Assembly: GCF_037325665.1 (NCBI RefSeq)
Contig: NC_090246.1
Span: 20,289,600-20,353,599, forward strand
DNA: 64,000 nt
Source of the DNA: Littorina saxatilis
Taxonomy: Eukaryota > Mollusca > Gastropoda > Littorinimorpha > Littorinidae
Direction of reading: 5' to 3'
A program made the translations under genes and the position numbers. A model generated the notes under the pieces. That model searched no databases and had not been told where the DNA came from. It saw only the letters and a program-made list of their open reading frames with translations. This document shows, in pieces, positions 1 to 13,072 of the stretch (positions are counted from its first letter, which is position 1; the number at the start of each line of letters is the position of its first letter).

Positions 1-3000
1 AGCGGGACCCAGCTTTGACCAATGAATACAAACCACTGCTTCTGAACCTTGTGTCTGCCCACCCTTACTATTTGAGGGCGTGTGTCCGTATGCTGATCAA
101 GAAATTCTTTCCACATGGTTTGTATGCTACGTGGCACCAAAACTTTATTTTTAAAGTCATCGTAAGGGTTCTTTGAGCTGCTTTCACAGTACAGTCCTTT
201 ATAACTTGTATTGGTTAATGTCTACATATTAATGTTATAATTTAGGCCTATTGTAATTAATTACAGGAAAACAAAAGTAAACACTCAATATTTCTCAGTG
301 CTATTGAGGTTTAAGACTATACAATTATAAAAAGGCAGAATAATATAGGGTACTTGAGCACTATTGTTTTACTTCTTATTGTTTCAAAGCGCCAGGAACG
401 GTTGGCCTAGTGGTAAGGCGTCCGCCCTGTGATCGGGAAGTCGTGGGTTCGAACCCCGGCCGGGTCATACCTAAGACTTTAAAATTGGCAATCTAGTGGC
501 TGCTCCACCTTGCGTCTGGCATTATGGGGTTAGTGCTAGGACTGGTTGGTCCGGTGTCAGAATAATGTGACTGGGTGAGACATGAAGCCTGTGCTGCGAC
601 TTCTGTCTTGTGCGTGGCGCACGTTATATGTCAAAGCAGCACCGCCCTGATATGGCCCTTCGTGGTCGGCTGGGCGTTAAGCAAACAAACAAACAAACAA
701 AAAGCGCCAGGATTGATAGATGTATGTTCTTGTGATGCAGTCACTGGTGGTGAATAGTGGGATCTGTTACACACAAGTTGTTGGTGTCAACCAAATTCAA
801 ACTGTTATTCAGTAGCACAAAAAAGAACGTAAAATTTCTATGTATTTTGTTTTCATTCTGCAGATATTTCCAAGCACAAGAGAGATGGTGCAGGCGACAG
901 CAAGGGTCCTCCTGATAGAACAACCAGGAAAAAAGACGAAGCCAAGTTTGGTCATGTTCATGAGCTTTTGAAAGCTGTCGCAAAGATTGTCCCAACGTAA
1001 GTGGAAACAAATGGACTTAAAATATAAAATGAAACAAGGAATAGATCAATGTGTGTTGTTTGAAAAATAATTTAATTCTGGTCTTTATAATAGATTGCTT
1101 GAACAAAATCTGATTTTTTTAAATTTGCGTTCTTTCTAAAGGCGTGAATTATCTGGATATGGCTATTCATTTGAGCAATTGGTGATCAAAATTAAGAATA
1201 TTCTTTTTTGTTGTAGGTTTGATAAATTCACAGCATTTTATATAACTCAGAATGTATAAATGCACAACATCTACTATGCCTGCTTAAACAATTAAACTTT
1301 AATCCTTTTGTGTCAAACAGAACAAGGACCGTGGCGATTCAACTAATGAAGGAGACGTTTCCTTATCACACTCGTGATGTCTATACACATGAGACGTTCA
1401 CTCGCAACTTGCTGACCGTTGTCCATTACATGCCTGACCTTCGCCAAGAAATCCTGGAGCTCATTGTGGAGAAGATGCTGCATCTAGATGTAAGATTGTT
1501 TGATCAGCTTTCATTGCATGTCATTAAATGTTATCTATGTTTTAAACCGCCGGACACTGCGAGGCAATTTTCCTTGTTTTTATAAGGACATTAAAATCTT
1601 TGAGTCTTGAGTCTAGAGCCTATCATTAATTGGGCGAACATCAGTGCATGAAGCTTGGGCACCGAATTTTTGATAAAAAGACGTCACAGAGTCAACTTCA
1701 GGCCCAATTTAGGACAGTCTTAACACCTGCATACTATCACAATCAACATATGGCATTCACATGAGCATGCAGAGGACATATTTTTGTCCTTGTTTTTGTA
1801 TTTTGGGTTGATTCTTAGGTCATATTTACACCCCCCGCGGGTTAGGGGGAAGAATTTACCCGATGCTCCCCAGCATGTCGTAAGAGGCGACTAACGAATT
1901 CTGTTTCTCCTTTTACCCTTGTTAAGTGTTTCTTGTATAGAATATAGTCAATGTTTGTAAAGATTTTAGTCAAGCAGTATGTAAGAAATGTTAAGTCCTT
2001 TGTACTGGAAACTTGCATTCTCCCAGTAAGGTCATATATTGTACTACGTTGCAAGCCCCTGGAGCAAATTTTTGATTAGTGCTTTTGTGAACAAGAAACA
2101 ATTGACAAGTGGCTCTATCCCATCTCCCCCCTTTCTCCGTCGCGATTAAACACCAAATAAAGAAAGTAGGTCATATTTCCGTTTTAAAAGATTGTTTCAT
2201 TGATGGCATATCTTTCTTCATACATGTAAGCTGGATGTATGCCTGTTATGAACCTGCAGCTTGTAAGGTCTGTAGATGTGAATTAATGTGTGTTTGTACA
2301 GTTGTCGGTGTGTGTGTCACTGCCAGTACATTAGAGACATTGACTTTAGAATTTCATAAGATTATGCCTCACGAGAAGGATTGTTGTCATGGATTTCCAT
2401 ACATTGACACTGCTGATACTATGCATGTGATGTACAGGTTCGAGCCCCGAGAAAAGACATTGTTGAGGCTGAGGACAGTAGCGATGAAGATAATGACGAT
2501 GAGGAGGAAGATCCCACAGTCTTTCAAATGGTAAGTATTGAGCAGTTTCTGCTTCCTGCCAAATAAAAAAAACACCCAGAGGTGCATGTGGCAATGTTTT
2601 TCCAGCATTTTGAAAGATGTTTGTGCAGCATTGTGTTGGGTGAAAATACAGGTCTGAAGCAATAGTGCAGGAAAGTTTTGTCAAGGCTTTTAGACCCAAC
2701 ATGCACCCAAGCAAATTTTAGTTGTCAGTGTTTTATGTAAAAATGTTCGAAATTAAGTAAAAATATTTGAGTTGTAATCGCTGGAGGATCTTCCAAGTAA
2801 AGTTGTAAAATGAAAATGAAATGATAAACCAGACTTCAGTTAGCCCTTTTGAGAGCATTGTGCCTTGAACAGTGTTGCACTATTTGTTTAGGATGGGTTG
2901 GAAGAAGAGGAGGAAGAGAATGATGAAGTGGATGGAGAGGGAAAATCCAGCACAGAAGAGGAGATGGTATCACAGACCATGAACCACGAAGAGGCCATGA

Positions 3001-6000
3001 GACTGGACATAATGATGGACCTAACTCTTGATCACATTCACAAGACTTGTTATCAAGATGGTAAGTGTTTGTTTCTCATCACAATTATGTGTGGTCATTT
3101 TGTGAAGCTGCACAATGCTGTCTGAATGTTTGTTAGGCCTAAAAGAAAAATAGGTGTGGTTACGGTAACCCGACCTACCCTATTTTTTGGGGCCGACCCC
3201 ATAACTTTTTATTACATTTGTCAAAAAAATACCCCAAAAAACAAGTAAACGAGTGCAGAAAACGCAATGAAAGCGAAAGCGCCCGAGTCGCACACTTATT
3301 TCCCTGTCAAGTAGGTTTAATTTGTACACATTAGAAAAAAAAGTTGAAAAAAAACCCACCTGATTGCCTACCTTCCTACCCTATTTTTTTTGGCTATGTT
3401 ACCGTAACCACACCTATTATTTTTTTTGGCCTTATCTTTGAAGTGCAGGCGATTGCTTCAAATAACTAAAACGGTCAACGAGTACCATTTGGAAAGCAGA
3501 AAGTCGTGAAGTTGATAGCTCATTGCAAACTTTTAAATGACCATTGTCTTGTTACTTAACCTCACAATCGATTGAACATATATTTGAAGAGAAGGCAATT
3601 GCTTCAAATAAAATAAAACATTTAAACAGTACCATTTGCAAAGCAGAAAGTCATAAAGTTGATAAAATCATTATATGTAGCTCATTGCAAACTTTTAAAT
3701 GAGCGTTGTCTTGTTAATCTCATAATGGATTTAACATATTGGTTTTAATTAAGAAAGTTTGTGTGTGTGCAGAGTTATTAGCATGCAAATGTATCAACAA
3801 CAGTTTGCTTTTTGTGGCAGGTGAACTAAACTGGGAAGTGACGAAGCAGCTGTACAGAGAACTGCTGTCAGTGTTCAACAAACTTATCTTACCCACCTAT
3901 GCCTCATGTCATCCTCAGTTTCTCTTGTTCTACATATGCAGCTTCAGAAAGGTAATGCTTATGTTGTTAATATAAACCTCTTCTTCTTTTTCTCGGTTCT
4001 TTGGTTTATAATCCTTACAAATGTTACCTCTTCTATTTCATTCTTTTCAAAAAAATGTTTGAAATATTTTCTCAGGAGATGGACTGAGTACTTTAATTCT
4101 ATAACAATTTATGCCCCAAGAGTTATGAAACATAAAAAAAATCATTTCAAACACTAGTGCCTCCCCTTAAAGCAGGGTTTTGCTTGGGGTAGAAATGATC
4201 CATCTGTCAGTTATGCATTTGTGCTGCTAGTGCGTTTAACTTAAGTGTTTTAAAACTTGTTTTGCTTTCAGCATTTCAGTCATCTCTCCTAGTTGTTCAA
4301 ATACGATTCTATCAGTTTTTTAAGCATTCGTTAAAATTCAATCTCCAGGAATTGTTGGTTGGGTTTTTGGACTTCTTGTGGAAGAAAGTGACCTCCCCCA
4401 TGAACCAGACAGTATTCAGACAAGCAGCCTCTGGATACGTGGGTAGCTTTCTTGCCAGGGCTACCTACACGCATATCAGGTGAGTGCATGCATAATGAAA
4501 AATTCTCTGTAAGAAGAAAGTCACTGTTTCAGAGTTCATGAGAGTTAGTTTCCACTGTACCTAACAGTAAGTTCCAGACCTGTTTACACTACACATTGAG
4601 CGTAATAAACTACGAATTTGAATAATATACTACGCAACTACGCAAGTCTGTCGTTTTCTACGCAAACAGTATTTAAAAAAAATTTTTTATTTTTATTTTA
4701 TTTTATTTTTTTTCGTTTTTACACCTGTTCCTTGTCCCGTTGTGCTCTCACACCGCCCCGTCCCTGCACGCAAACAGTATTGTTTCGGCTATGCATATCA
4801 CAATCCGTAATTACACCCCCGGTATAGGGGTGTGTATAGGTTTCGGTCGATGTGTTTGTTTGTTTGTGTGTTTGTATGTTTGTGTGTTTGTTTGTGTTCG
4901 CAAGTAGATCTCAAGAATGAACGGACCGATCGTCACCAAACTTGGTGAACAGGTTCTATACATTCCTGAGACGGTCCTTACAAAAATTGGGACCAGTCAA
5001 ACACACGGTTAGGGAGTTATTGGTGGAATTTGGTTTTTTGGGGGGATCAACTACGGCATAACTCTTCCTTATCTTCTCCATGTTTTCAGCGTTTACCTCC
5101 CTTCCTTCGTATGGTGCACTATAGTATGAGGGGGCATCTTCGGATATTCCCGGCGTTCTGTTACTATTTTTAGAAGGTCACCGCAGTGTCCAGAACGTAA
5201 ATTGGACCCGTAAATTATCCTCACTGTAAAAGTGCAAAGGTCGAATCAATTTATAGCCACGCGAAAAATACACTGTCATCTATCTCTCTATATATACGGC
5301 TTCTCTGTGTTTGTGTGTGTGTGTGTGTGTCTCTCTCTATGTGGGCAACACCTGTGGATTGTTCAGTTCTGTTTGTGATGTGGTCTGGCGGCTTTTGTGT
5401 ATTTGTATGTACTGGCCTTCCTTTGAGAAGCCAGAACAGTTCAAAAGGGCTTAGAGATAAGCTCTAAATTGCTCAATCCTGAGCAGTGAGAATGGTTATT
5501 TCCCTTTGACCAACGGGGGTGTTTTTCCTATCGGAGGAATTTCTTGTTTTCTTCATCTCCCTTGACCGATCCATTTTCCAATCCATGTTTTCGGCCAGCA
5601 GTCGTTTGCTGCGTGCAGCGCGTAAAGCGCCCACGGGCGTTGCGTTGTAGCTTGTTAATGCCGAATAGGCTTCTCCAAGCAAGTGCCGGGCACAACTGAA
5701 AGCGTTACTGCCAAACCATGCGGGCGTTTCGACACAATGGCTGAACGCAGAGCACATGAAAGTGAAGATGAGAACTGTGAAGAAAATGACTCCGAAAGGC
5801 CACCGACCAAAAAGAAAAAGACGAGCAATGCGCCGAACCAAGTCTTTCTGCCAAAATATCATCAGGACTACCCATGACTTGTCTTCGCGAAAAGGAAAAC
5901 ATCATGCTCATTGCACTGTCTGCAATTCCCATTTTTCCGTCAGTCAATCAATACATGTGGTAAAACTTGAAGTAGCAATCATTGTTCGTGTTGTTGTGAT

Positions 6001-9000
6001 AGGTCGACGAGAAATTCTACACATTCAATTACAAAACTACACATTTGCCTCATTTTGCTCCCAGAAAAATACACATGCAATGTTTTAGGGGTAAACAGGT
6101 CTGAAGTTCTGACATGCCACTTCTGTATGCCCTGTGAGGTTTTCGTGTCAAAGCTGTTAAAAATTCTCACGACAGAGAGAAATTGTCTTTTTTTACTTGC
6201 CTTTTGAGATTGTCATCCCAGTGTACTTTTTATTTAGTCGGATATTTCTTGATGCATGTAGCTTGAGGATTTAGGTGGATGATTTTGACAGATTGTTCCA
6301 AAGCATTTTTTAGTCTGTGAAATATCTTGTTTGACAGCACTGTGAAAGCAACAGTGAAAATGATGGCAGACTGGCTACATGAGTACCTCAACCAAGCTGG
6401 AAGTGACGTTCTCCACGCAGACTTGGCCCATCACGCACCGTTCTATGCCGTCTCACAGGCTGTGTTCTATGTCTTCTGTTTCCGCAATCAACAGCTCTTA
6501 GATGGAGAAAAAGGTAGGTCAATGATGCGTGTGCTGTTCAGCTTAAGTTGACTGATTGAAATGTACAATCAGAACTCTGTGTATGCGTGTTGTTGCTATG
6601 CGTGTGTCAATAAATAGACACTTTGAATTCGTAACACATTGTTATCTGTGAACTGTGCTTCAAACAAGCTTTTATCTGTGTGCTTATGTGCCTGCATCAG
6701 TGTCTTTATGTCTGTGTCTGTGTTGACAACCAGGCATTTTGAAAATGGATGGGGTAATTTCTGCTTGTTGTTTTGAGTATGACAAAGAGGGAGTGTAAAC
6801 ACTAACACTTATGTCTTCTTGGTGTTCTTCAGGTTACAAGTGGGCCGAGTCCCTCAACTTTCAGCGCCTCGTCAGCAGCAAGTTAAACCCTCTCAAGATC
6901 TGCCTGCCTCTTGTCTGTACGACATTTGCATCCATCACGAGGTATCAGACATCTGACTTTTACATGGCAGTTTTAATCAATCACATCCTGTAAAATGTCT
7001 GTGGTTTGTTTTTATTGTGCACTGTGAAGTTAACCTACTTTCAAGTAAGCTTCTGGGATTCGTTAAATAACCTGTTGTTTGTGTGTGCTTTATCCTGAAA
7101 GAAAAATATAGCTGGTATTCATAGAAAGCATGTAGCGGTGTGCATAGTACACTGTGTGGTTTGAGAATGGGGAGGGTGTTGGTGTGTTCCACATGGGTAA
7201 ATAAAGTGCAGGACATTTTAACCACCTTTTTCAAAAAACAATTAAATATTTTGTAATCCTTCTGTTGTCTTTCAGGATGCATCAGCTGGCCTTGTGCGAC
7301 ACAATCATACAGCGCAACGACCGTCTGAGGTTCACTTCATCAGAACCCACACTGGAAGCTTATTTTCCTTTTGATCCTTACGTTTTGAAGCGGTAAGCTA
7401 TACACATCAGAAAGCCCAAAAGGCTGATCAGTGATTCAGCATACCTGTCTTTAACTAACACCCAAGGGACTGACCATAAGTGTTCATTGTTGACAGGTGG
7501 TCTCTTTTAATTTCTAACTTGTCTTATGGTACAAGAAGGCACTGAAGATTCTGGACAGCACTTTTGATCTGAGAGCATACATTTTAGAAATTGAAGTATC
7601 TAAAAGAGTACATTGCACATGGTTATTAAAGGTCCTTATTTACATTTTTATACAGAAATCGGCATTGACCATTGAAATACTGAGTCTATTCCCTACAAAT
7701 GTGAAAAATACATCCCCCTTCGATCAGGAATGACGAAGCCAGGGTAGCCGATTGAAAATTCATTGTAGTAAGTCAGCGTAGGATATCCTTATTTGGCAAA
7801 TGCCGAGGGCAAAACTTCTCTCAAATACCATGCATTTCGTGCATTTAACAAAAAATTGTGGACAGCGCTCCAATACCCAGTGTCAAACAGTGTTGCTGTG
7901 GGTGTGGCTGTCAGCACAGAGACATGAATTTGATTGGTCGATATTTATAGTCAAAGCACATGCTCTCTGCACATGGAAATCAAAACATTGGAAGTGTTAC
8001 TAACACTTCTCAAAAATAAAACCTCTTTTTACATATCTTTTTTTTTCATACATTTTTTCCCCATGGTTCATTCCTCATCTGACATAACTTTTTGGCGAAA
8101 TCTAACCATAATATTATTGAATAAAAGCAAAAACGTACACGACCACTTTTAACAAATGTTCATTGATGAAAATATTTTGTTCTTTCTTTGTGTAGGTCCA
8201 GCAGGTGGATGAAATCACTGTACAGAGAGTATGAAGGTGTTCTCCCTGAGATCAAGAATGATGTTGAGGATGATGAGGTAATTTTTCATCTGTGTGTGTG
8301 TGTGTGTGTGTGTGTTTGGCATGCACATACACCATTTGTTTTTCTAACTTGTTATTGTCATTACCTAGCAAATAAATGTTTCTTTAATTCTATGCTATAT
8401 CTTAGCCTGAGAAGACTGGAAGAAAAATATCTGCTTGGTGGAATCAAAACTAACAATCAAACAAACAGACACAATGATATCTGTACACTCCTGAACATAC
8501 AAGGGTTTCTTTCTTTCTTTATTTGGTGTTTAACGTCGTTTTCAACCACGAAGGTTATATCGCGACGAGGGAAAGGGGGGAGATGGGATAGGGGAAAGGG
8601 GGGGAGATGGGATAGAGCCACTTGTTAAGTGTTTCTTGTTCACAAAAGCACTAATAAAAAAATTGCTCCAGGGGCTTGCAACGTAGTACAATATATGACC
8701 TTACTGGGAGAATGCAAGTTTCCAGTACAAAGGACTAAACATTTCTTACATACTGCTTGACTAAAATCTTTACAAACATTGACTATATTCTATACAAGAA
8801 CCACTTAACAAGGGTAAAAGGAGAAACAGAATCCGTTAGTCGCCTCATACGACATGCGGGGTGCAGAGAAATAAGGATGTGGAAAAGAAGACTTTTGGTA
8901 AGTGAAATAAAGGTGATGGATCCAGTCAGGTAGAAATAAGACAACAAGAAAAGAATTGGAAAACTGCAGGGAATAGTAGGGAGAGTTTTCTTGGAAGGAA

Positions 9001-9407
9001 ATATAGGTGAAAGGACTGGTAAGGCAGAAATAAGACAAAAGAAGAGAAGAAACAGAGCCGTTAGTCGCCTCTTACGACATGCTGGGTAGCATCGGGTAAA
9101 TTCTTTCTAGTTCCAACCAATATGGGACTCCCCCTAACCCGCGGGGGGTACATACAAGGGTGTAATAACGAGTTTTATTACAAAGAAACAGACAGACAAA
9201 CAAAAAATCAAACAAACATACACTGAAATACATGTACACTCCTCAACATACAAGGGTGTAATAAGGAGTTTATTCGTGCAGGATGAAGATGACTTTATAG
9301 CGGATGAGGACAGCATGGGCGTGAGCCTGGGGTCGTCTGCCCCTGGTGCTGGAGCTAGCAAGCTGGACTTCATGCAGTACACCATCTCACCTGGATTCAA
9401 ACTGTGA
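1..9407 (+). CDS. RRN3: RRN3 / TIF-IA, RNA polymerase I initiation factor (5' end outside window)
   Basis: Twelve exons read in one continuous phase: 1-117, 864-996, 1321-1489, 2438-2530, 2892-3060, 3821-3951, 4349-4479, 6338-6513, 6833-6941, 7276-7392, 8196-8277, 9282-9407 (stop TGA). They give about 516 C-terminal residues; the family is usually about 650, so only the N-terminal quarter is missing. RRN3 bridges Pol I to promoter-bound SL1 and so controls rRNA synthesis in the nucleolus. Family landmarks seen are the helical-repeat segments RQEILELIVEKMLHLD, LWKKVTSP...VGSFLARA, AVFYVFCFRNQQLL and FFPFDPY-like LEAYFPFDPYVLKRS. The acidic linker AEDSSDEDNDDEEEDP followed by a Glu run, which splits the HEAT-like region in this family, is also present. 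The protein ends DFMQYTISPGFKL. Identification is from remembered family sequence; the phase agreement across all junctions is seen directly. No disruption was found. Confidence 0.93.
398..700 (+). mobile_element. tRNA-headed SINE in RRN3 intron
   Basis: The head has a Pol III A-box-like GGCCTAGTGGTAAGGCG and a B box GGTTCGAACCC. The tail is (CAAA)n. A perfect 12-bp duplication AAAGCGCCAGGA flanks it at 386-397 and 701-712. The body (GTGCGTGGCGCACGTT region) differs from the other SINE families in this window. Confidence 0.9.
1828..2166 (+). mobile_element. Retroposon family R, copy 1
   Basis: It begins with CCCCCCGCGGGTTAGGGGGA and ends ACCAAATAAAGAAAG. The 12-bp duplication TAGGTCATATTT flanks it (1816-1827 and 2167-2178). 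No Pol III A or B box was seen. This copy lacks the short segment just before the tail that the other copies carry. It lies in an RRN3 intron. Confidence 0.85.
3135..3432. mobile_element. MITE, GGTTACGGTAAC family, copy 1
   Basis: About 300 bp with inverted ends, AATAGGTGTGGTTACGGTAA on the left and its complement on the right, bounded by GGCC. Near-identical copies lie at 22880-23180 and 57471-57752. No coding potential was seen. Confidence 0.8.
4812..5330. repeat. Probable interspersed repeat, GT-rich
   Basis: Begins GGTATAGGGGTGTGTATAGG, runs into TTTG/TGTG stretches, and has a GT microsatellite near the right end. The start (GTATAGGTTTC) resembles the repeat at 46315-46640. Ends and family were not resolved. 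Confidence 0.35.
5690..5960 (+). pseudogene. Fragment resembling the N-terminal BED-type finger of a DNA transposase
   Basis: ATG at 5737 opens a frame encoding MAERRAHESEDENCEEND, then a basic PPTKKKKTS stretch and QVFLPKYHQDYP, before a stop at 5875. A second frame continues directly with SRKGKHHAHCTVCNSHFSVS, a Cys-x2-Cys finger half. The order FLPKYHQDYP followed by CTVCNSHFSVS matches my memory of hAT-like or related transposon proteins with BED fingers. The reading frame shifts between the two blocks, and no catalytic domain follows. It could be a decayed insertion in an RRN3 intron or a captured exon. Confidence 0.5.
8507..9149 (-). mobile_element. Retroposon family R, copy 2 (long form)
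   Basis: Reverse orientation: it starts with a (TTTC)n tail and ends with TAACCCGCGGGGGG. The 12-bp duplication ACATACAAGGGT flanks it (8495-8506 and 9150-9161). It is longer than the other copies because about 200 bp of AG-rich sequence lies between two versions of the GTCGCCTCTTACGACATGC motif. It sits in the last RRN3 intron, 132 bp before the final exon. Confidence 0.85.
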
Positions 9408-9620
9408 TCTTTGCGGTCAAACTTCTGTACCTATGAGGGGTCGTTGGGTTAGGGGTTTTCTGGCAGAAATGAACTTATGAAAGAATGACATTTTCATTTA
9501 AACTGTACAATAGCCGCCATTTATATGTAATTTTCTAGAAAACTGTAAACACCACTATAAGCATTATGCTTGTTGTTGTTTACTCAATATGCGTTTTTTG
9601 TAAATAATGCACAAACGTTG

Positions 9621-9626
9621 AATAAA
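9621..9626 (+). terminator. Poly(A) signal of RRN3
   Basis: AATAAA about 215 bp after the RRN3 stop codon, the first canonical hexamer downstream. Confidence 0.6.
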
Positions 9627-9912
9627 ACAGTTTAAACCAATGACAGGTTTAAATACTTCATTTTATATTCGTTATGACTGTTCTGGTGCATTTAAGTGTA
9701 AGTGAGAAGGGACGATGTCTAAAGTGTGTGTTATGTAAGTGTGTGTTGTTGTTGTTTTTTACATTTAAAAAAAAAAAATTGTAATTGTGTTTTAGATGTC
9801 AGTCTTTGCACGTTGCTTATTGTTTGACAGAACTGTATGTGAGGAAAATGACAGGGTTAAAAAATTAATGATATTGTATTTGCATCATTATGACAGTTTG
9901 GTGGCCACTTAA

Positions 9913-10355
9913 CCATCACCGATCACACTTTGGACTACACAGTCCGGATGATGTGGGTCATGTACAACCCATACTTTAAAAGAAGGATTCAACGTAAAAA
10001 GTATGGGTCGTACACGACCCACGTCATCCGAATAGGGATCAACGCTTTACCGCCTCTTTGCAGAGTCTGGGTCGTACATGACCCACACCATCCGAATAGG
10101 GATAAACATCGTAAAATCCTTCTTTAATTCCATATGGATGGCCCATTGCCCACATCATCCGGACTGCCAAGTTCAAATTACGTCATTGTTTATTTGTTTG
10201 TTTACACAGATAATTCTTCAGAAAGTGGTCGATTGGAGGGTCGTAAAGGTGTTTGAGGAGTACATGAAGTCTTAATCAAAAACTCCCAGTAGTTTCAGAG
10301 ATAGACACTTTTGTGAGGCTCTGGGTCGTCTACGACCCACGAAGCACGGTGAAGA
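9913..10355. mobile_element. piggyBac-like MITE with GGGTCGT palindromes
   Basis: It is flanked by TTAA on both sides (9909-9912 and 10356-10359). The ends are weakly inverted (CCATCACCG and the complement of CGGTGAAGA). Inside are four imperfect palindromes of the form TGGGTCGTACACGACCCA, near 9952, 10005, 10068 and 10322. No coding potential was seen. The family assignment rests on TTAA plus short ends. Confidence 0.55.
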
Positions 10356-10359
10356 TTAA

Positions 10360-11468
10360 GTGTGGGTGAGAAAGGCAGAGTGAACTGATGTTATTATGTA
10401 TTTTTCTTACTTGTTTATTGTATTTTTGTTGTCAGTCCTGTTGATTTTCACCTAGAATCATAGGACTACATTCCAGTTAATTCACCTTACGACTGTACTG
10501 GGTTATGTGTTTAGATAAAACAGAGAACAAATTGCATGCTAGAAATAACATTGATGAAATGATTACTGAAGGTATGTTTTGATTTATTAATTGGTTGCTG
10601 TGTGAGTGTGTGTGTGCCTGTGTTTGCCTTGAAGCAAATATTGAAACAATACCTAGCTGTCAGGCTGTGCAATGAAATGACAGATTTACCATGTAAATTG
10701 TAATTACTTCCTTTTCTTTTAATACTGGGAAAATAAATTTCTGCTTTATTTTAGTCTCTTCTTGCCTGTCAGATTTTTTATTTTATTTTTGTCTGTTAGT
10801 GTTACATTGTATAGTATTTTGTGCTTTTGATGTGTCTTTACTATCAGCATGTTTTTACAGTCTAGGACTATGTCACCTGCAAATAAAGCTACATTTCTCT
10901 AGGCCTTTTAGGGAGTCTCCCCTCACCCACCCACCCCCATCACACCTGCCCAGTTTCTTTTGATTACTTGGCAAGGAACTGGGTAAAATATGAGAACAAC
11001 TTGTTTACAACATGGTTTTAAGAGGTCACATTTCTTTTGATTTGTTCTATGTGAATTTTTTCTTCTCAGTTCAGGGTTTTGTTTGTTACTTGAGCGGGCT
11101 ATCACATAAAACATAACAAATTGTTTGATACTAGCTTCTGTTTAATACATTATGTGGTGTGTGTGTGTTTGTTTCATGTTCTTTGTCTAATTCCTTATTT
11201 ATTGCTTAGGATCTTATACTACAGTTATCATCACTACAACAGTTACAGAAAGCATAGGTCTTCGTATTGATACCATATTTTGTTGTGATGCAAATTGCTG
11301 GTAAGAATGACTCTTCTGTCAAGGTATTTATAGTTGTAAACATGTAACTCTTGTGTTTGCTACAAAAGAACTGAAGTAAATGAAAGGCTGGTCAGAATGA
11401 TGGATCAGTGGACAGCAATGAAAATAAATGAGATTGATCTGCACTAATTTATCCGAGGTGTGTGTGTG

Positions 11469-11514
<46 letters not shown>

Positions 11515-11557
11515 CAGAGAGAGAGAGATAGACAGAGAGGTGGAGAAGGGTGGGGGC

Positions 11558-11588
<31 letters not shown>

Positions 11589-12820
11589 CACATGTTCAAA
11601 CATATGAGCAAACAAAAGTATGCATAACACACTTTGTGGAATTCTTGTATTGTGCAGAACTTATCACAGATATTCTGGAACATAAAAATCAACATAGCAT
11701 TTTCAAAAGTAAGCATACATACATTTATAATATAATATATCTTGTCACAGTAGTCTTATGTTGAAAAATAAATTATCTGATTTACCAATACAGACCATAA
11801 TGCAATGATCAGTTTCCCACTTTCGAACACTGATAAACAAAAAAAAGCCAACTCAAACAAAATGTCAAAATAGTCATAACAGAAGTGTCTCCAGTAAATG
11901 TTTTACTGTCGTACGGTTGCTCCTGATTTGTTTATAGTGCTGAAGAGCCAGGGTAGGGAGTATATAAAAAGAATGTTAACAATATATATCAGAAAATAAT
12001 TGAGATCAATTCCAGCGTCAGAAAATAATTTTGTTTTAACAACAATTGAATATAAGCATTGCCAATCAAAAACACAACACAAATACATATTATAGGAACC
12101 CTTGTTTCCGAATGCAAGTTAGACTTGGATCAACACTGGCGAATTCTCCAAAAGGAAAATTCTATAAATCAACATCAGTGTTTTTACTTGACTGCATAGT
12201 TACAAAAATACTTCGATAAACTTGGGCGAATGGCTTTGCAAAAGTACAGAACTGCTATATGTTAACAATTCTAACAAATTTGAAGTTTGCAGCTTTGGAG
12301 ATTTTTTTATGATTTGACTATTTTGTGATAAAAAAAAAAAGCTGTCTCTCTTGGTCAAAACTTGGGCATGAATTTGCCATTATATGCTTTTTTGCTTCAA
12401 CGTACATCCAACTATTACAAAAGAAATTGAAAATAGCCAGATTTAATTTTTCATGCCACGTCTCCCCTTAAAAAACAAACACGAAATGACTGTTGTTGAG
12501 ACAAACAATGTTAAAACAACCCAAAACAAGGACAGCGCAAATTGTCAAAGTTTTTTCCCCCTGTGAGAATTATTCGTTAAATCAATAAATCCTTACCTTA
12601 AAAACAACCATACTAGCTGGCTTACAGTTGTAATTCTCCATTTGAAGCAGCTCTATAGCTACAGACAAGAGAAGCAGTCCTGATATCTGACAGAAAAACA
12701 CTTTGGTAGAGATGTAGAAATGCAGCCTACACACATACACAGTCGTACATGATTTTCTGTGTTTTCAAGCAATTCACTTGAGCTCTATTAATGTAATAAA
12801 ACAAAATCATCTTCTCTTGG
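10360..12820. other. Intergenic region between converging RRN3 and NTAN1
   Basis: No exon-like open frame was recognised. The only clear structure is the GA microsatellite at 11468-11588. NTAN1 3' UTR sequence probably enters from the right. Confidence 0.5.
11468..11588. repeat. (GA)n microsatellite
   Basis: About 120 bp of GAGA with ACAGA interruptions. It produces long spurious open frames of Glu-Arg or Ser-Leu repeats, which are not genes. Confidence 0.95.
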
Positions 12821-12825
12821 CAACA

Positions 12826-13072
12826 GGGCCATTTTTCAATCATCAAAATTCATCATTTGCGTTCTACACCCTTTCCCATTTTCCATTGGGTAGTTTTTTG
12901 TAGCAATAGGGCCATTTTTCAATCATCAAAATAATCGTTTGCAATCTACACCCTTTCCCATTTTCCATTGGGTAGTTTTTTGTAGCAATAGGGCCATTTT
13001 TCAATCATCAAAATTCATCATTTGCAATCTACACCCTTTCCCATTTTCCATTGGGTAGTTTTTTGTAGCAGC
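12826..13072. repeat. 82-83 bp tandem repeat copying the 3' end of the NTAN1 coding sequence
   Basis: Three units begin at the GGGCCATTTTTCAATCATC block (12826, 12909, 12991). Each contains CCCTTTCCCATTTTCCATTG followed by GGTAGTTTTTTGTAGCA. Read on the minus strand these spell the last NTAN1 codons CYKKLPNGKWERV and the stop. Only the unit ending at 13072 is joined to the real exon; the two others lie downstream of the stop in the presumed 3' UTR. Confidence 0.9.

Noticed and set aside
5473-5862. 129-residue minus-strand frame with a hydrophobic start
   Set aside because: It is the complement of the BED-finger fragment and shows no independent support.
11462-11764. Arg/Glu-rich frame
   Set aside because: GA microsatellite translation.
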